Of a stretch of DNA of 64,000 bases, positions 1-9,184 are shown one piece after another. Numbering within the stretch: the first letter of the stretch is position 1; every line of letters begins with the position of its first letter. Both the position numbers and the translations under genes were made by a program. The DNA lies in contig NZ_JACGZW010000004.1 in NCBI RefSeq assembly GCF_014145675.1, forward strand, positions 124,001 to 188,000. Reading direction: 5' to 3'. The stretch comes from Amycolatopsis dendrobii (GTDB lineage: Bacteria; Actinomycetota; Actinomycetes; Mycobacteriales; Pseudonocardiaceae). The notes under the pieces are model-generated. The model was not told where the DNA came from and did no database searches. It worked only from the letters and a program-made list of their open reading frames with translations.

Positions 1-297
1 ACGAAGGCTGAGGCACGCCGCTTGACGGTCGCCGCGCAGGACGGGTTGGCGCGCGCGGTGCGGCCGGCGCATTCGATGTTCGACGGCGACACCGTGTTCG
101 CGCTGGCAACGGGCGCGCAGCAACTGCCAGGGGAGCCGGGGTCGTTCGCCGTGGCGGCGCGAGCGGGCGCGCTGGACGCGTTGTGCGCGGCGGCGGCGCG
201 GGTGTTCGCGCGGGCGATGGTGCACGGACTGCTTTCGGCGACCTCCGCTGCGGGCGTCCCGGCTTATCGGGATGTGTGGCCGGAAGCGCTGGGCTGA
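1..297 (+). CDS. P1-family (DmpA/S58-like) peptidase, 3' end only
   Basis: This is the C-terminal part of a reading frame that is already open at base 1. The remaining ~98 residues contain FDGDTVFALATG, a stretch typical of the C-terminal part of the DmpA/P1 aminopeptidase family, Ntn-type self-processing enzymes. In mycobacteria a P1-family hydrolase gene lies immediately before mec-cysO-cysM, and the same order is seen here, which supports the call. The N-terminal part and the processing site lie outside the window. Substrate is unknown. Confidence 0.75.
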   Translation, partial: TKAEARRLTVAAQDGLARAVRPAHSMFDGDTVFALATGAQQLPGEPGSFAVAARAGALDALCAAAARVFARAMVHGLLSATSAAGVPAYRDVWPEALG

Positions 298-298
298 G

Positions 299-670
299 TC
301 AGAACGGGTCCTGCGGGAGCGCGTCCTCGCTCCGTTCGAGGTCGGCGGCGCGCACGGCAGCCACGTACTCGTCTTCGATCTCCAGCACCAGGCCGCCGAA
401 CGACACCGTCGGCCCGAGCGAGGGATGCAGGTCCACCGGGCCCAGTTCGGTCGAGCGCGGCAGCTGCGCCCACACCGAAACCGGCTTCCACCGGCGGAAA
501 GCGCTGCACGCGAGCACCGTGACGTGCCGGTCGGTGACCACGACGAGGAAGTTCCGGTGCGCGGCCATCATCGAAATCATCAGCGATGTGGCGGGGAACA
601 CGTACTGGACGACGTCCCCCTCGGCCAGCAGGCCACGGCAGCGTTCGCGGATCTTCGAGGACACCGGCAT
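299..670 (-). CDS. Conserved hypothetical protein, 123 aa
   Basis: Compact protein with no signal peptide or clear membrane segment. It has alternating hydrophobic strands (FLVVVTDRHVTVLAC, then VSFGGLVLEIEDEYVAAV) that resemble a small beta-rich PH-like fold; this is an impression from the pattern, not a match. It is convergent with the preceding peptidase (1 bp apart) and divergent from mec. Function unknown. Confidence 0.6.
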   Translation of the reverse strand: MPVSSKIRERCRGLLAEGDVVQYVFPATSLMISMMAAHRNFLVVVTDRHVTVLACSAFRRWKPVSVWAQLPRSTELGPVDLHPSLGPTVSFGGLVLEIEDEYVAAVRAADLERSEDALPQDPF

Positions 671-739
671 CCCGTTATTGTGCCCTGACCTGCGGATGAG
701 CGGTAGCTCTCACAGTGTGGACTCGTTCGGTCCACGAAC

Positions 740-745
740 TAAGAT
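740..745 (+). promoter_or_regulatory. Putative -10 box of mec (leaderless)
   Basis: TAAGAT ends 6 bases before the GTG at 752, so transcription would begin at or next to that codon. This suggests a leaderless mec transcript and favours the GTG at 752 over the one at 746 as the start. No clear -35 is seen. Confidence 0.4.
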
Positions 746-1159
746 GTGCGTGTGCTCCGGATCCGCCGTGAACTCGTCGACGAGATCGTCGCCCACGCCC
801 GCCGTGACCACCCCGACGAAGCGTGCGGGGTGGTGGCCGGTCCTGCCGGCTCGGACCGCCCCGAGCGGTTCATCCCGATGCTGAACGCGGCCCGCTCGCC
901 GACGTTCTACGAGTTCGACTCGGGCGACCTGCTCAAGCTGTACCGCGAGATGGACGCGAACGACGAGGTCCCGGTGGTCATCTACCACTCGCACACCGCG
1001 ACCGAGGCCTACCCGTCGCGCACCGACGCGAACATCGCCGCGGAACCCGACGCGCACTACGTGCTCGTCTCGACAAGAGAGCCCGATTCGCACGAGTTCC
1101 GCTCGTACCGGATCGTGGACGCCGAGATCACCGAGGAGCCGGTCGAGATCCTCGACTGA
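746..1159 (+). CDS. mec: JAMM/MPN metallopeptidase (CysO-cysteine hydrolase)
   Basis: Zn-dependent JAMM isopeptidase. In Mycobacterium tuberculosis Mec releases cysteine from the CysO-cysteine adduct. The JAMM residues are all visible: Glu25 in DEACG, His81 and His83 in YHSHTATEAYPSRTD, Ser91 and Asp94. Length (137 aa) fits the family. It is followed by cysO and cysM, the established partners of the CysO pathway. Starts at 746 or 752 (both GTG) are possible; the -10 box placement favours 752. Cytoplasmic. Confidence 0.92.
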   Translation: MRVLRIRRELVDEIVAHARRDHPDEACGVVAGPAGSDRPERFIPMLNAARSPTFYEFDSGDLLKLYREMDANDEVPVVIYHSHTATEAYPSRTDANIAAEPDAHYVLVSTREPDSHEFRSYRIVDAEITEEPVEILD

Positions 1160-1227
1160 ACTCCAGCGGAATAAAGCGCGGCGTCCGATACGTCAGCGTG
1201 TAGGAACCCACCCGGAGGTAGAAAACC

Positions 1228-2461
<1,234 letters not shown>

Positions 2462-2472
2462 CTGAGGCGTCT

Positions 2473-2508
2473 GTGAGGGGAACTCTGATTCCCCAGGGTT
2501 CCCCTCAC
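2473..2508. terminator. Bidirectional terminator between cysM and tetR
   Basis: Perfect 11-bp inverted repeat (GTGAGGGGAAC / GTTCCCCTCAC) with a 14-base loop containing CTGATTCCCC. It lies between convergent genes and overlaps the stop codon of the TetR gene. The loop resembles that of the hairpin at 4541-4595. Confidence 0.65.
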
Positions 2509-3149
2509 GGCAGCAATCCGTTGACGAGTGCGCGGATGCTTCGTTCGTAACTGTCTTGTGCGGTAAGGGTTTCCCAGCGCGGCCCGATCTGGGCGAGCGT
2601 CGGGAATTCCGTCGTGTCCAGGTCGGCGAAGACTCGCTGCCGGTAGGTGTCGCCGCCCTGATCGCGTCGGCGCGCGGCGGCCGCGCGTGAGCTGATCTCG
2701 CCGAGCGTGTAGTGCCACACCGCTCGGTAGACCTCCACCGCCGCCTCGATCGGCAACCCGGCTTTTTCCGCCGCCGCAACGATTTTCTCCGGGTACCACA
2801 GCCCGCCGACCGACAGCAGGTCGTCGGAGCGCAGTACCTCCACGATCCACGGGCAGTTCGCCAGCCCGTCCCGCATCGCCTTCGCGACCGCCACGATCCG
2901 GTCGCACGGTTCTTCGGGGAGGTTCTCCGGCCGAGGCATTTCGCCGTGCGCGTAGTCGTCGAGCAGCAGCAGAAGCAGACCCTCTTTGTCGCGCACGTGG
3001 TGGTACAGCGCCATCGGCGTGCTGCCGACCTCCTTGGCCAGCCTGCGCATGGTCAACGCGTCGACGCCGTCTTCGTCGATGACCCGGTGGGCGGCGGCCA
3101 CGATGTCGGACCTGGAGATCTTCGGCGGTCGGCCGGTGCGCGCTGGCAT
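2505..3149 (-). CDS. TetR-family transcriptional regulator
   Basis: 214 aa. The N-terminal HTH has the family pattern (VDALTMRRLAKEVGSTPMAL followed by YHHVRDKEGLL), and the C-terminal ligand domain resembles the TetR_C type of tetracycline-repressor-like proteins. It is divergent from an MFS transporter with only 22 bp between the start codons and a palindrome in the gap, so it most likely represses that exporter and itself. Ligand unknown. Confidence 0.88.
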   Translation of the reverse strand: MPARTGRPPKISRSDIVAAAHRVIDEDGVDALTMRRLAKEVGSTPMALYHHVRDKEGLLLLLLDDYAHGEMPRPENLPEEPCDRIVAVAKAMRDGLANCPWIVEVLRSDDLLSVGGLWYPEKIVAAAEKAGLPIEAAVEVYRAVWHYTLGEISSRAAAARRRDQGGDTYRQRVFADLDTTEFPTLAQIGPRWETLTAQDSYERSIRALVNGLLP

Positions 3150-3162
3150 GCCGCCATGCTAC

Positions 3163-3182
3163 TTTTTATACATGTACAAAAA
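3163..3182. promoter_or_regulatory. Putative TetR operator overlapping the MFS start codon
   Basis: A 20-bp A+T-rich palindrome (TTTTTATACATGTACAAAAA) with one mismatched pair, in an otherwise very GC-rich neighbourhood. It covers the MFS ATG at 3172, so repressor binding would block a leaderless or short-leader transcript directly. Confidence 0.6.
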
Positions 3183-4494
3183 CTACTGGGGGACGGTCGC
3201 CGCGCTGGCGTTCGCGGTGGCGGTCGGGACTTTGCAGATGACCGTGGTGGTGCCGTTGCTGCCGCAGCTGCAGCTCAAGCTGGGGGTGCCGCTGAGTTCG
3301 GCGTCGTGGGCGCTGACCGCGGGGCTGCTGGCGGGCGCGGTCGCGATTCCGCTGGTCGCGCAGCTGGGCGACCTCTACGGCAGGCGCACGATGTCGCTGG
3401 TCGTGCTCGCGTTGCTGGTCGGGGGATCGGTGCTGGGGGCGGTGGCGGAGTCGCTGCCGCTGCTGATCGTCGGCCGGATCCTGCAAGGCACGGCCGCGCC
3501 GCTGCTGCCGCTGGCGATCGGCCAGGTCAGGACCGTGCTGCCGCCCCGGTCGCTGCCGACCGCGATCGGCGTGCTGAGCGCGACGATCGGCGCGGGCAGC
3601 GGCGGCGGGATGATTCTCGCCGGGCTGGCCGGCGGTGATCACCAGCTGGTGTTCTGGGCGCTGGCGGCGCTCGGCGTGGTGGCGTTCGCGCTGGTCGCCG
3701 CGGTCCGGGAGGACCGGACGGCCGAGGTCCGGAGCGGTTCGCCGGATCTGCTGGGCGCGGTGCTGGTGTCGGGGTGGCTGATCTGCCTGCTGCTGGCGAT
3801 CAGCAAGGGGGCCGAATGGGGCTGGGCAACCGTCGCGCTCGTGGTCGGGGCCGTGGTGCTGGCGGCGGCGTGGGTGGCGACGGCGCGGCGCGCGAAGACG
3901 CCGTTGATCGAGATTCCGATGCTGTTGCACCGAAAGACGATCGGCGCGACGGTGGCGTCATTCCTGCTCGGCTTCGCGTTGTTCGCCACGATCATGACGC
4001 TTTCGGCCTACGCGCAGGGAATGCTCGGGGCGTCGGTGTTGCAGGTGGGGCTTTATCTCTTGCCGACGACGATCTTGATGCTGGTGGTTTCGGTGCTGGC
4101 CGGTGCGTTGATGCGCCGGTTCAGCGCGCCCGCACTGGTCGCGGGCGGTTCGGTGGTGGTACTGGCGGCCGCGTTGTGGCTCGCGACGTTGCCGGGGGAC
4201 GGGCTCGGTCTCTATGCCGTCGCGGCGGTGCTGGGGCTGGGCATCGGGCTCGGGTACGCCGCGTTGGGGACGATGGCGGTCGAACACGTCGAGCCCGCGA
4301 AGACGGCCGCGGCAGGCGGGATCAACGCGCTGGTCCGGGTGGTGGGCAGCAGTCTCGCCGGAGCGGTCGGCGCAGTGGCGCTGTCGGCGGGCGGTCCGGG
4401 ATGGAGCTTTGCGGTGGCGGCGGTGGCCGCGTTGCTTTCGGCCCTGTTCGCCGCCGCCTACGGAAACTTGCTCCGGAAGCCCGCAACGGTCTGA
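3172..4494 (+). CDS. MFS drug-efflux-type transporter
   Basis: About 440 aa of largely hydrophobic sequence, with the MFS motif A variant GDLYGRRT in the loop after the second membrane segment and a proline/glycine-rich mid-region. It resembles DHA-type proton antiporters that expel drugs. The ATG at 3172 was chosen because the open frame upstream runs antisense through the TetR gene. Divergent TetR control suggests substrate-induced expression. Confidence 0.85.
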   Translation: MYKNYWGTVAALAFAVAVGTLQMTVVVPLLPQLQLKLGVPLSSASWALTAGLLAGAVAIPLVAQLGDLYGRRTMSLVVLALLVGGSVLGAVAESLPLLIVGRILQGTAAPLLPLAIGQVRTVLPPRSLPTAIGVLSATIGAGSGGGMILAGLAGGDHQLVFWALAALGVVAFALVAAVREDRTAEVRSGSPDLLGAVLVSGWLICLLLAISKGAEWGWATVALVVGAVVLAAAWVATARRAKTPLIEIPMLLHRKTIGATVASFLLGFALFATIMTLSAYAQGMLGASVLQVGLYLLPTTILMLVVSVLAGALMRRFSAPALVAGGSVVVLAAALWLATLPGDGLGLYAVAAVLGLGIGLGYAALGTMAVEHVEPAKTAAAGGINALVRVVGSSLAGAVGAVALSAGGPGWSFAVAAVAALLSALFAAAYGNLLRKPATV

Positions 4495-4540
4495 CCGCCG
4501 GTCCGTGAAGGGCCCACTCACGACCGCGCTGCCCCGGAAG

Positions 4541-4595
4541 GTCTGTGAAGGACTCCTTGAGGGAATCAGATTCCCGGAAGGAGTCCTTCACGGAC
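4541..4595. repeat. Long hairpin repeat / terminator
   Basis: 18-bp inverted repeat (left GTCTGTGAAGGACTCCTT, right its complement with one mismatch) around a 19-base loop containing GGGAATCAGATTCCC, itself a smaller palindrome. A related GTCCGTGAAGG half stands alone at 4501. It shares the CTGATTCCC loop idea with the hairpin at 2473. It separates the MFS and rhomboid genes and probably terminates the MFS transcript. Confidence 0.7.
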
Positions 4596-4665
4596 CGCTC
4601 ACCCGGAGTGAAGTTCAGGGATTTCTCCCGAGGCCGTCCGCCTCCCGCCGACGTAGCCTGAGGGC

Positions 4666-5352
4666 GTGAGCACACTGCCTCCCCTCCCGCCGGCGTCGCC
4701 GCCGCCCGCTGCTGGCAGCGGCAAGCCGGTCGACGCCGCGAAGCGCATCCTGCCGCCCAATCCCAAGGCCGCGGCGTTCGTCGCGCTGGGGTTCGTGGCG
4801 GTGCTGTACCTCGTGGAACTGCTCGACGTGATCCTGCCGGGCAAGTTCACCGACGGCGGGATCCTGTCGCGGGACGCGTCCAGCCTGGACGGCATCCTCT
4901 GGGCGCCGCTGCTGCACGCCAACTGGTCGCACCTGTTCTCCAACACGGTGCCGGTGCTGGTCTTCTCCTTCCTCGCGATGGCGGCGGGCATCGGCCGGTT
5001 CGCCGTGGTCACCGCGATCATCTGGCTGGTTTCCGGGCTCGGCGTGTGGCTGGTCGGACCGTCGAACGCCTACACCGTCGGCGCGTCCGGCCTCGCCTTC
5101 GGCTGGCTCGCGTACCTGCTGGTGCGCGGTCTTTTCCACCGGTCGCTCGCGCAGATCGCGGTCGCCGTCGTGCTGCTCGGCATCTGGAGCGGGATGCTCT
5201 GGGGCCTGCTGCCCGGCAACCCCGGCATCTCCTGGCAGGGCCACCTCTTCGGCGCGCTGGCCGGCATCCTCGCCGCGTGGCTGACCTCACGCGGGGAACG
5301 GGTCAAAGCCCCGAAGACCGAGCCGACGACCCCGGGTAACCTCGGGATGTGA
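4666..5352 (+). CDS. Rhomboid-family intramembrane serine protease
   Basis: 228 aa with about six membrane helices after a proline-rich N-terminus. The catalytic serine is Ser141 in GASGLAFGW and the catalytic histidine is His193 in WQGHLFG. The [11 protein letters not shown] segment matches the conserved rhomboid L1/TM2 region. The stop overlaps the murI start. The order cysM-rhomboid-murI is the same as in mycobacteria, apart from the inserted TetR/MFS pair. Confidence 0.88.
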   Translation: MSTLPPLPPASPPPAAGSGKPVDAAKRILPPNPKAAAFVALGFVAVLYLVELLDVILPGKFTDGGILSRDASSLDGILWAPLLHANWSHLFSNTVPVLVFSFLAMAAGIGRFAVVTAIIWLVSGLGVWLVGPSNAYTVGASGLAFGWLAYLLVRGLFHRSLAQIAVAVVLLGIWSGMLWGLLPGNPGISWQGHLFGALAGILAAWLTSRGERVKAPKTEPTTPGNLGM

Positions 5353-6149
5353 GTTCTTCAGGCGCGCCCATCGGTGTTTTCGACTCCGGCGTCGGCGGGC
5401 TCACTGTCGCACGCTCGATTCTCGAACTGCTGCCTGCCGAACAGTTGCGCTACGTCGGCGACACCGCGCGCAACCCGTACGGCCCGCTGCCCATCGCCAC
5501 CGCTCGCGAGTACGCGTTGGCCGCTCTCGACGACATGGTCGAGAGCGGGGTGAAGGCGTTGGTGATCGCGTGCAACACAGCGTCCGCGGCCTGCCTTCGC
5601 GACGCGCGCGAACGCTACGACGTACCTGTCATCGAAGTGGTCCTTCCGGCCGCGCGCCGGGCCGCAGTCGCCACGCACAGCGGACGCGTCGGTCTGATCG
5701 GCACCGAAGGCACTGTGCGTTCGAGGGCGTACGACGACGCCTTCGCCGCCGCGCCCGACGTACGCCTCACCAGCGTCGCCTGCCCGCGCTTCGTGGACTT
5801 CGTGGAGCGCGGCATCACGACCGGCCGACAGATCCTCGGTCTGGCACAGGGCTATCTGCAGCCGTTGCTCGAAGCCGAAGTCGACACGCTCATCCTCGGC
5901 TGCACGCACTATCCGCTGCTGTCCGGCGTGCTGCAGATCGTGATGGGACAGGACGTCACGCTCGTCTCCAGCGCCGACGAAACCGCCAAGGACCTCTACC
6001 GCGTGCTGACCGAACTCGACCTGCTCGCCGAACGCGACGAGCCGCCGCGGCACGAGTTCCTCGCCACCGGTTCGCCGGAGCCGTTCGCCCGCTTGGCGCA
6101 GCGGTTCATGGGCTTCGCGCCGGGTGCGCTCGACCCGGTGAGCGCGTGA
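5349..6149 (+). CDS. murI: Glutamate racemase
   Basis: Interconverts L- and D-glutamate to supply D-Glu for peptidoglycan. 266 aa. Both catalytic cysteines are seen: Cys75 in ACNTASA and Cys185 in GCTHYPLL, with the N-terminal FDSGVGGL loop. The GTG start overlaps the rhomboid stop by 3 bp, indicating translational coupling. Confidence 0.95.
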   Translation: MSSSGAPIGVFDSGVGGLTVARSILELLPAEQLRYVGDTARNPYGPLPIATAREYALAALDDMVESGVKALVIACNTASAACLRDARERYDVPVIEVVLPAARRAAVATHSGRVGLIGTEGTVRSRAYDDAFAAAPDVRLTSVACPRFVDFVERGITTGRQILGLAQGYLQPLLEAEVDTLILGCTHYPLLSGVLQIVMGQDVTLVSSADETAKDLYRVLTELDLLAERDEPPRHEFLATGSPEPFARLAQRFMGFAPGALDPVSA

Positions 6150-6185
6150 CGCTGCGGTGGCGCTGAGCGGAGTTAGGGTGACGGG

Positions 6186-6953
6186 GTGCGACTGACGATC
6201 CTCGGGTGTTCGGGCAGCATTCCCGGACCGAACGCCGCCGCGTCCGGGTACCTCCTGGAGGCGGAGGGCTACCGGCTCGGTCTCGAGCTGGGCTCGGGCG
6301 CGTTCGCCCAATTGCAGACCGTGCTGGACCCGTTCGACCTCGACGCGCTCGTCCTTTCGCACCTGCATGCCGACCACTGCGCCGACGTCAACTCTCTGAC
6401 GGTGCTTCGCCGCTACCATCCCGCGCCGCCATATCCCGCGCGGCCGCGACGGTTGCCGGTGTACGCACCAGCAGACGCGCCTTCGCGCCTTGCGCACGCG
6501 TACGCGGCCGATGCGGCTGAGCGAGCCGCTGTGGATCTGTCGGACGTGTACGAATTCCAGGAGCTGCGCGAAGAGACGATCGAGATCGGTCCCTTCGACG
6601 TGACCGCTGTCGCTGTGTACCACCCGACGCCTGCATTCGGCCTACGCATCGCGTACGGCGGCACCATCCTCGCGTACACCGGCGACACCGGACTGTGCCG
6701 CGGCCTCGGCGAATTGGCCGACGGCGTCGATGTCCTGCTTTCCGAAGCGTCCTGGACCGATGCCGCCGATCGTCCGCAAGGCGTGCACCTCTCCGGGAAA
6801 GAAGCTGGTGAACTGGCCAAAGAAGCCGGAGTCGGTCGCCTGCTGCTGACCCACGTCGCGCCGTGGACCGATCGCAACGCTGTCTTGGCCGAGGCCAAGG
6901 CGGTATTCCCGGACGCTGAACTGGTGACGCAAGGCGCGGTCTACGACCTCTGA
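6186..6953 (+). CDS. MBL-fold phosphodiesterase (Rv1339-like)
   Basis: 255 aa metallo-beta-lactamase-fold hydrolase. The metal motif HLHADH (His59, His61, Asp63, His64) is present, with a later GDTG and a C-terminal LLLTHV. By position and sequence it is the counterpart of M. tuberculosis Rv1339, reported as an atypical cAMP phosphodiesterase. GTG start 36 bp after murI. Confidence 0.82.
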   Translation: MRLTILGCSGSIPGPNAAASGYLLEAEGYRLGLELGSGAFAQLQTVLDPFDLDALVLSHLHADHCADVNSLTVLRRYHPAPPYPARPRRLPVYAPADAPSRLAHAYAADAAERAAVDLSDVYEFQELREETIEIGPFDVTAVAVYHPTPAFGLRIAYGGTILAYTGDTGLCRGLGELADGVDVLLSEASWTDAADRPQGVHLSGKEAGELAKEAGVGRLLLTHVAPWTDRNAVLAEAKAVFPDAELVTQGAVYDL

Positions 6954-7046
6954 TCGCGAAAGTGTCAGAGGTACGTCCTAGCTCCGCCTTCCTCCCCTCC
7001 ACCACCCTCAACGGAAGTGGCGTTGCCACGCAGTATCGTCTGCTGC

Positions 7047-7823
7047 GTGGTGAGAAAAGATGGCAGGAACGACGACCAGCTCCGCGAAGTGAAGCTCACC
7101 CGCGGGTTCCAGAAGTGGCCTGCCGGGTCGGTGCTCGTCGAGTTCGGCAACACCAGGGTGCTGTGCGCGGCGAGCGTGACCGAGGGTGTGCCGCGCTGGC
7201 GTGCCGGGTCCGGTCTCGGCTGGGTGACCGCGGAGTACGCGATGCTCCCGTCCGCGACCAACACCCGCAGCGACCGCGAAGCGGTCAAGGGCCGGATCGG
7301 CGGCCGGACGCACGAGATCTCCCGGCTGATCGGCCGCTCCCTGCGCGCGTGCATCGACCTGGCCGCGCTCGGCGAGAACACCATCGTCATCGACTGCGAC
7401 GTGATCCAGGCGGACGGCGGCACCCGCACCGCCGCGGTCACCGGCGGGTACGTGGCGCTGGCGGACGCGATCACCTGGCTGGGCGCGGCGAACCGGCTCA
7501 ACGACCCGCAGCCGCTGTCGTCCTCGGTGGCCGCGGTGAGCGTCGGCGTCGTGGACGGCCGGGTGCGCCTCGACCTTCCGTACGAGGAGGATTCGCGCGC
7601 CGAGGTCGACATGAACGTGGTCGCCACCGACGCCGGAACCCTCATCGAGGTCCAGGGCACCGGCGAAGGAGCGACTTTCGCGCGGTCCACTTTGGACACC
7701 ATGCTCGACCTGGCGCTGGCGGGCTGCGAGGAACTGACCCGGCTGCAGAACGAGGCGCTGGCGCTGCCGTACCCGGGCGAGCTGCCGGAACCGCGTCCGG
7801 ACAAGAAGAAGGGCCAGAAGTGA
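7047..7823 (+). CDS. rph: Ribonuclease PH
   Basis: Phosphorolytic 3'-5' exoribonuclease that trims tRNA 3' ends. About 258 aa. Recognisable segments include [19 protein letters not shown], the RSDRE and [16 protein letters not shown] region, and [10 protein letters not shown]. The start is set at the GTG GTG pair at 7047/7050 because conserved sequence begins there; the frame stays open further upstream without similarity to the family. Confidence 0.94.
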   Translation: MVRKDGRNDDQLREVKLTRGFQKWPAGSVLVEFGNTRVLCAASVTEGVPRWRAGSGLGWVTAEYAMLPSATNTRSDREAVKGRIGGRTHEISRLIGRSLRACIDLAALGENTIVIDCDVIQADGGTRTAAVTGGYVALADAITWLGAANRLNDPQPLSSSVAAVSVGVVDGRVRLDLPYEEDSRAEVDMNVVATDAGTLIEVQGTGEGATFARSTLDTMLDLALAGCEELTRLQNEALALPYPGELPEPRPDKKKGQK

Positions 7824-8428
7824 CCAAGCTGCTGCTGGCCACCCGGAACGCGAAGAAGCTGGGCGAACTGCGCCGGATCCTGGAGGCGGAAGGCATCCAG
7901 GGCGTCGAGGTGCTCGGCCTGAACGACGTCGAGGAGTTCCCGGAAGCCCCGGAAACCGCGCCCGATTTCGAAGGCAACGCCGAGGCCAAAGCACGGGACG
8001 CGGTGGCCGCCACCGGATTGCCCGCCATCGCGGACGACTCGGGCCTGACTGTGGACGCGTTGAACGGCATGCCCGGCGTCCTGTCGGCTCGTTGGTCCGG
8101 CAAGCACGGCGACGACGAAGCGAACCTGAACCTGGTGCTGGCGCAGCTGACCGACACCCCGGACGAGCGCCGGGGCGCGGCCTTCGTCTGCGCCGCCGTG
8201 CTGGCTCTCCCCTCCGGCGAGACCACCACGGTCCGGGGCGAATGGCGCGGCACGCTGACGCGGGAAAAGCACGGTACCAACGGTTTCGGCTACGACCCGA
8301 TCTTCGTGCCGGAAAACGAAACGAAAACCAGCGCGGAACTGAGCCCGGCGGAAAAAGACGCCGCCTCGCATCGCGGCAAAGCCTTGCGCGCACTTCTGCC
8401 GGCCTTGCGAAAACTGGCTGACGCATAA
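7820..8428 (+). CDS. rdgB: XTP/dITP diphosphatase (non-canonical purine NTP pyrophosphatase)
   Basis: Removes ITP/XTP from the nucleotide pool. 202 aa. The N-terminal [13 protein letters not shown], the catalytic DDSGL and the [11 protein letters not shown] loop are all present. GTG start overlaps the rph stop by 4 bp (GTGA), as in related actinobacteria. Confidence 0.95.
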   Translation: MTKLLLATRNAKKLGELRRILEAEGIQGVEVLGLNDVEEFPEAPETAPDFEGNAEAKARDAVAATGLPAIADDSGLTVDALNGMPGVLSARWSGKHGDDEANLNLVLAQLTDTPDERRGAAFVCAAVLALPSGETTTVRGEWRGTLTREKHGTNGFGYDPIFVPENETKTSAELSPAEKDAASHRGKALRALLPALRKLADA

Positions 8429-8440
8429 CTGCCGCGCCTG

Positions 8441-8468
8441 CCCCGGAGCCGCGCTGGTGGCTCCGGGG
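8441..8468 (+). terminator. Terminator after rdgB
   Basis: Perfect 10-bp stem (CCCCGGAGCC / GGCTCCGGGG) with an 8-base loop, placed after the rdgB stop and before the two-component operon. Confidence 0.7.
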
Positions 8469-8494
8469 TGGGCCTGCGGCTAGTCTCGGCAGGC

Positions 8495-9184
8495 ATGTGC
8501 GCCAATATCGTCCTAGCCGAAGACGATCCCAAACAAGCGGAACTGGTCCGCCGCTACCTGGAACACGAGCAGCACACCGTGATCGTCGCGCCCACCGGCG
8601 AGGCCGCACTGGCGGAAATCCGCACGGCGGAACCCGATCTCCTGATCCTGGACGTGATGCTCCCGGGCATGAACGGCCTGACCGTCTGCCGGACCATCCG
8701 GGCCTCGTCCGACCTGCCGATCCTCATGCTCACCGCCCGCTCGACCGAGGACGACCTGCTCCAGGGCCTCGACCTTGGCGCGGACGATTACGTCACCAAG
8801 CCCTACAGCCCGCGCGAGCTCATGGCGAGGGTCCGGACCCTCCTCCGGAGAACGCACTCGGCCAAAGACGGTCCGATCAAAGTCGGCACCCTGACCGTCG
8901 ACAAGGAAAGGCACGAGGTCGCGGTAAGCGGAAACCCGATCGAAACTACCCCGGGGGAATTCCGGATCCTGGAGGTCATGGCCGCCCGGCCGGACCAGGT
9001 TTTCACCAGGGCGCAACTGCTGGAACATCTGCACGGCTTCGACCGCTACATCACTCAGCGCGCCATTGACGTGCACGTCATGAACCTCAGAAAGAAAATC
9101 GAGGCCAATCCCAGAAAACCCGCGAAACTCCTGACGGTTTACGGCGTGGGCTACAAACTGACCGCGAAGTCCGATGCCCCGTAG
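8495..9184 (+). CDS. OmpR-family response regulator
   Basis: 229 aa. The receiver domain has the acidic pair AEDD, phospho-acceptor Asp53 in LILDVMLPG and Lys102 in YVTKPY; a winged-helix DNA-binding domain ends in VYGVGYKL. The ATG at 8495 fits the receiver start. The stop overlaps the kinase start by 11 bp, so the pair is one operon. Target genes are not evident. Confidence 0.93.
   Translation: MCANIVLAEDDPKQAELVRRYLEHEQHTVIVAPTGEAALAEIRTAEPDLLILDVMLPGMNGLTVCRTIRASSDLPILMLTARSTEDDLLQGLDLGADDYVTKPYSPRELMARVRTLLRRTHSAKDGPIKVGTLTVDKERHEVAVSGNPIETTPGEFRILEVMAARPDQVFTRAQLLEHLHGFDRYITQRAIDVHVMNLRKKIEANPRKPAKLLTVYGVGYKLTAKSDAP

Noticed and set aside
2986..3171. Longer N-terminus for the MFS transporter
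   Set aside because: It would run antisense through the TetR gene and adds no membrane or family sequence.
5358..6623. 421-residue minus-strand frame opposite murI
   Set aside because: Antisense to murI and the MBL gene, both clearly real; composition is that of a shadow frame.
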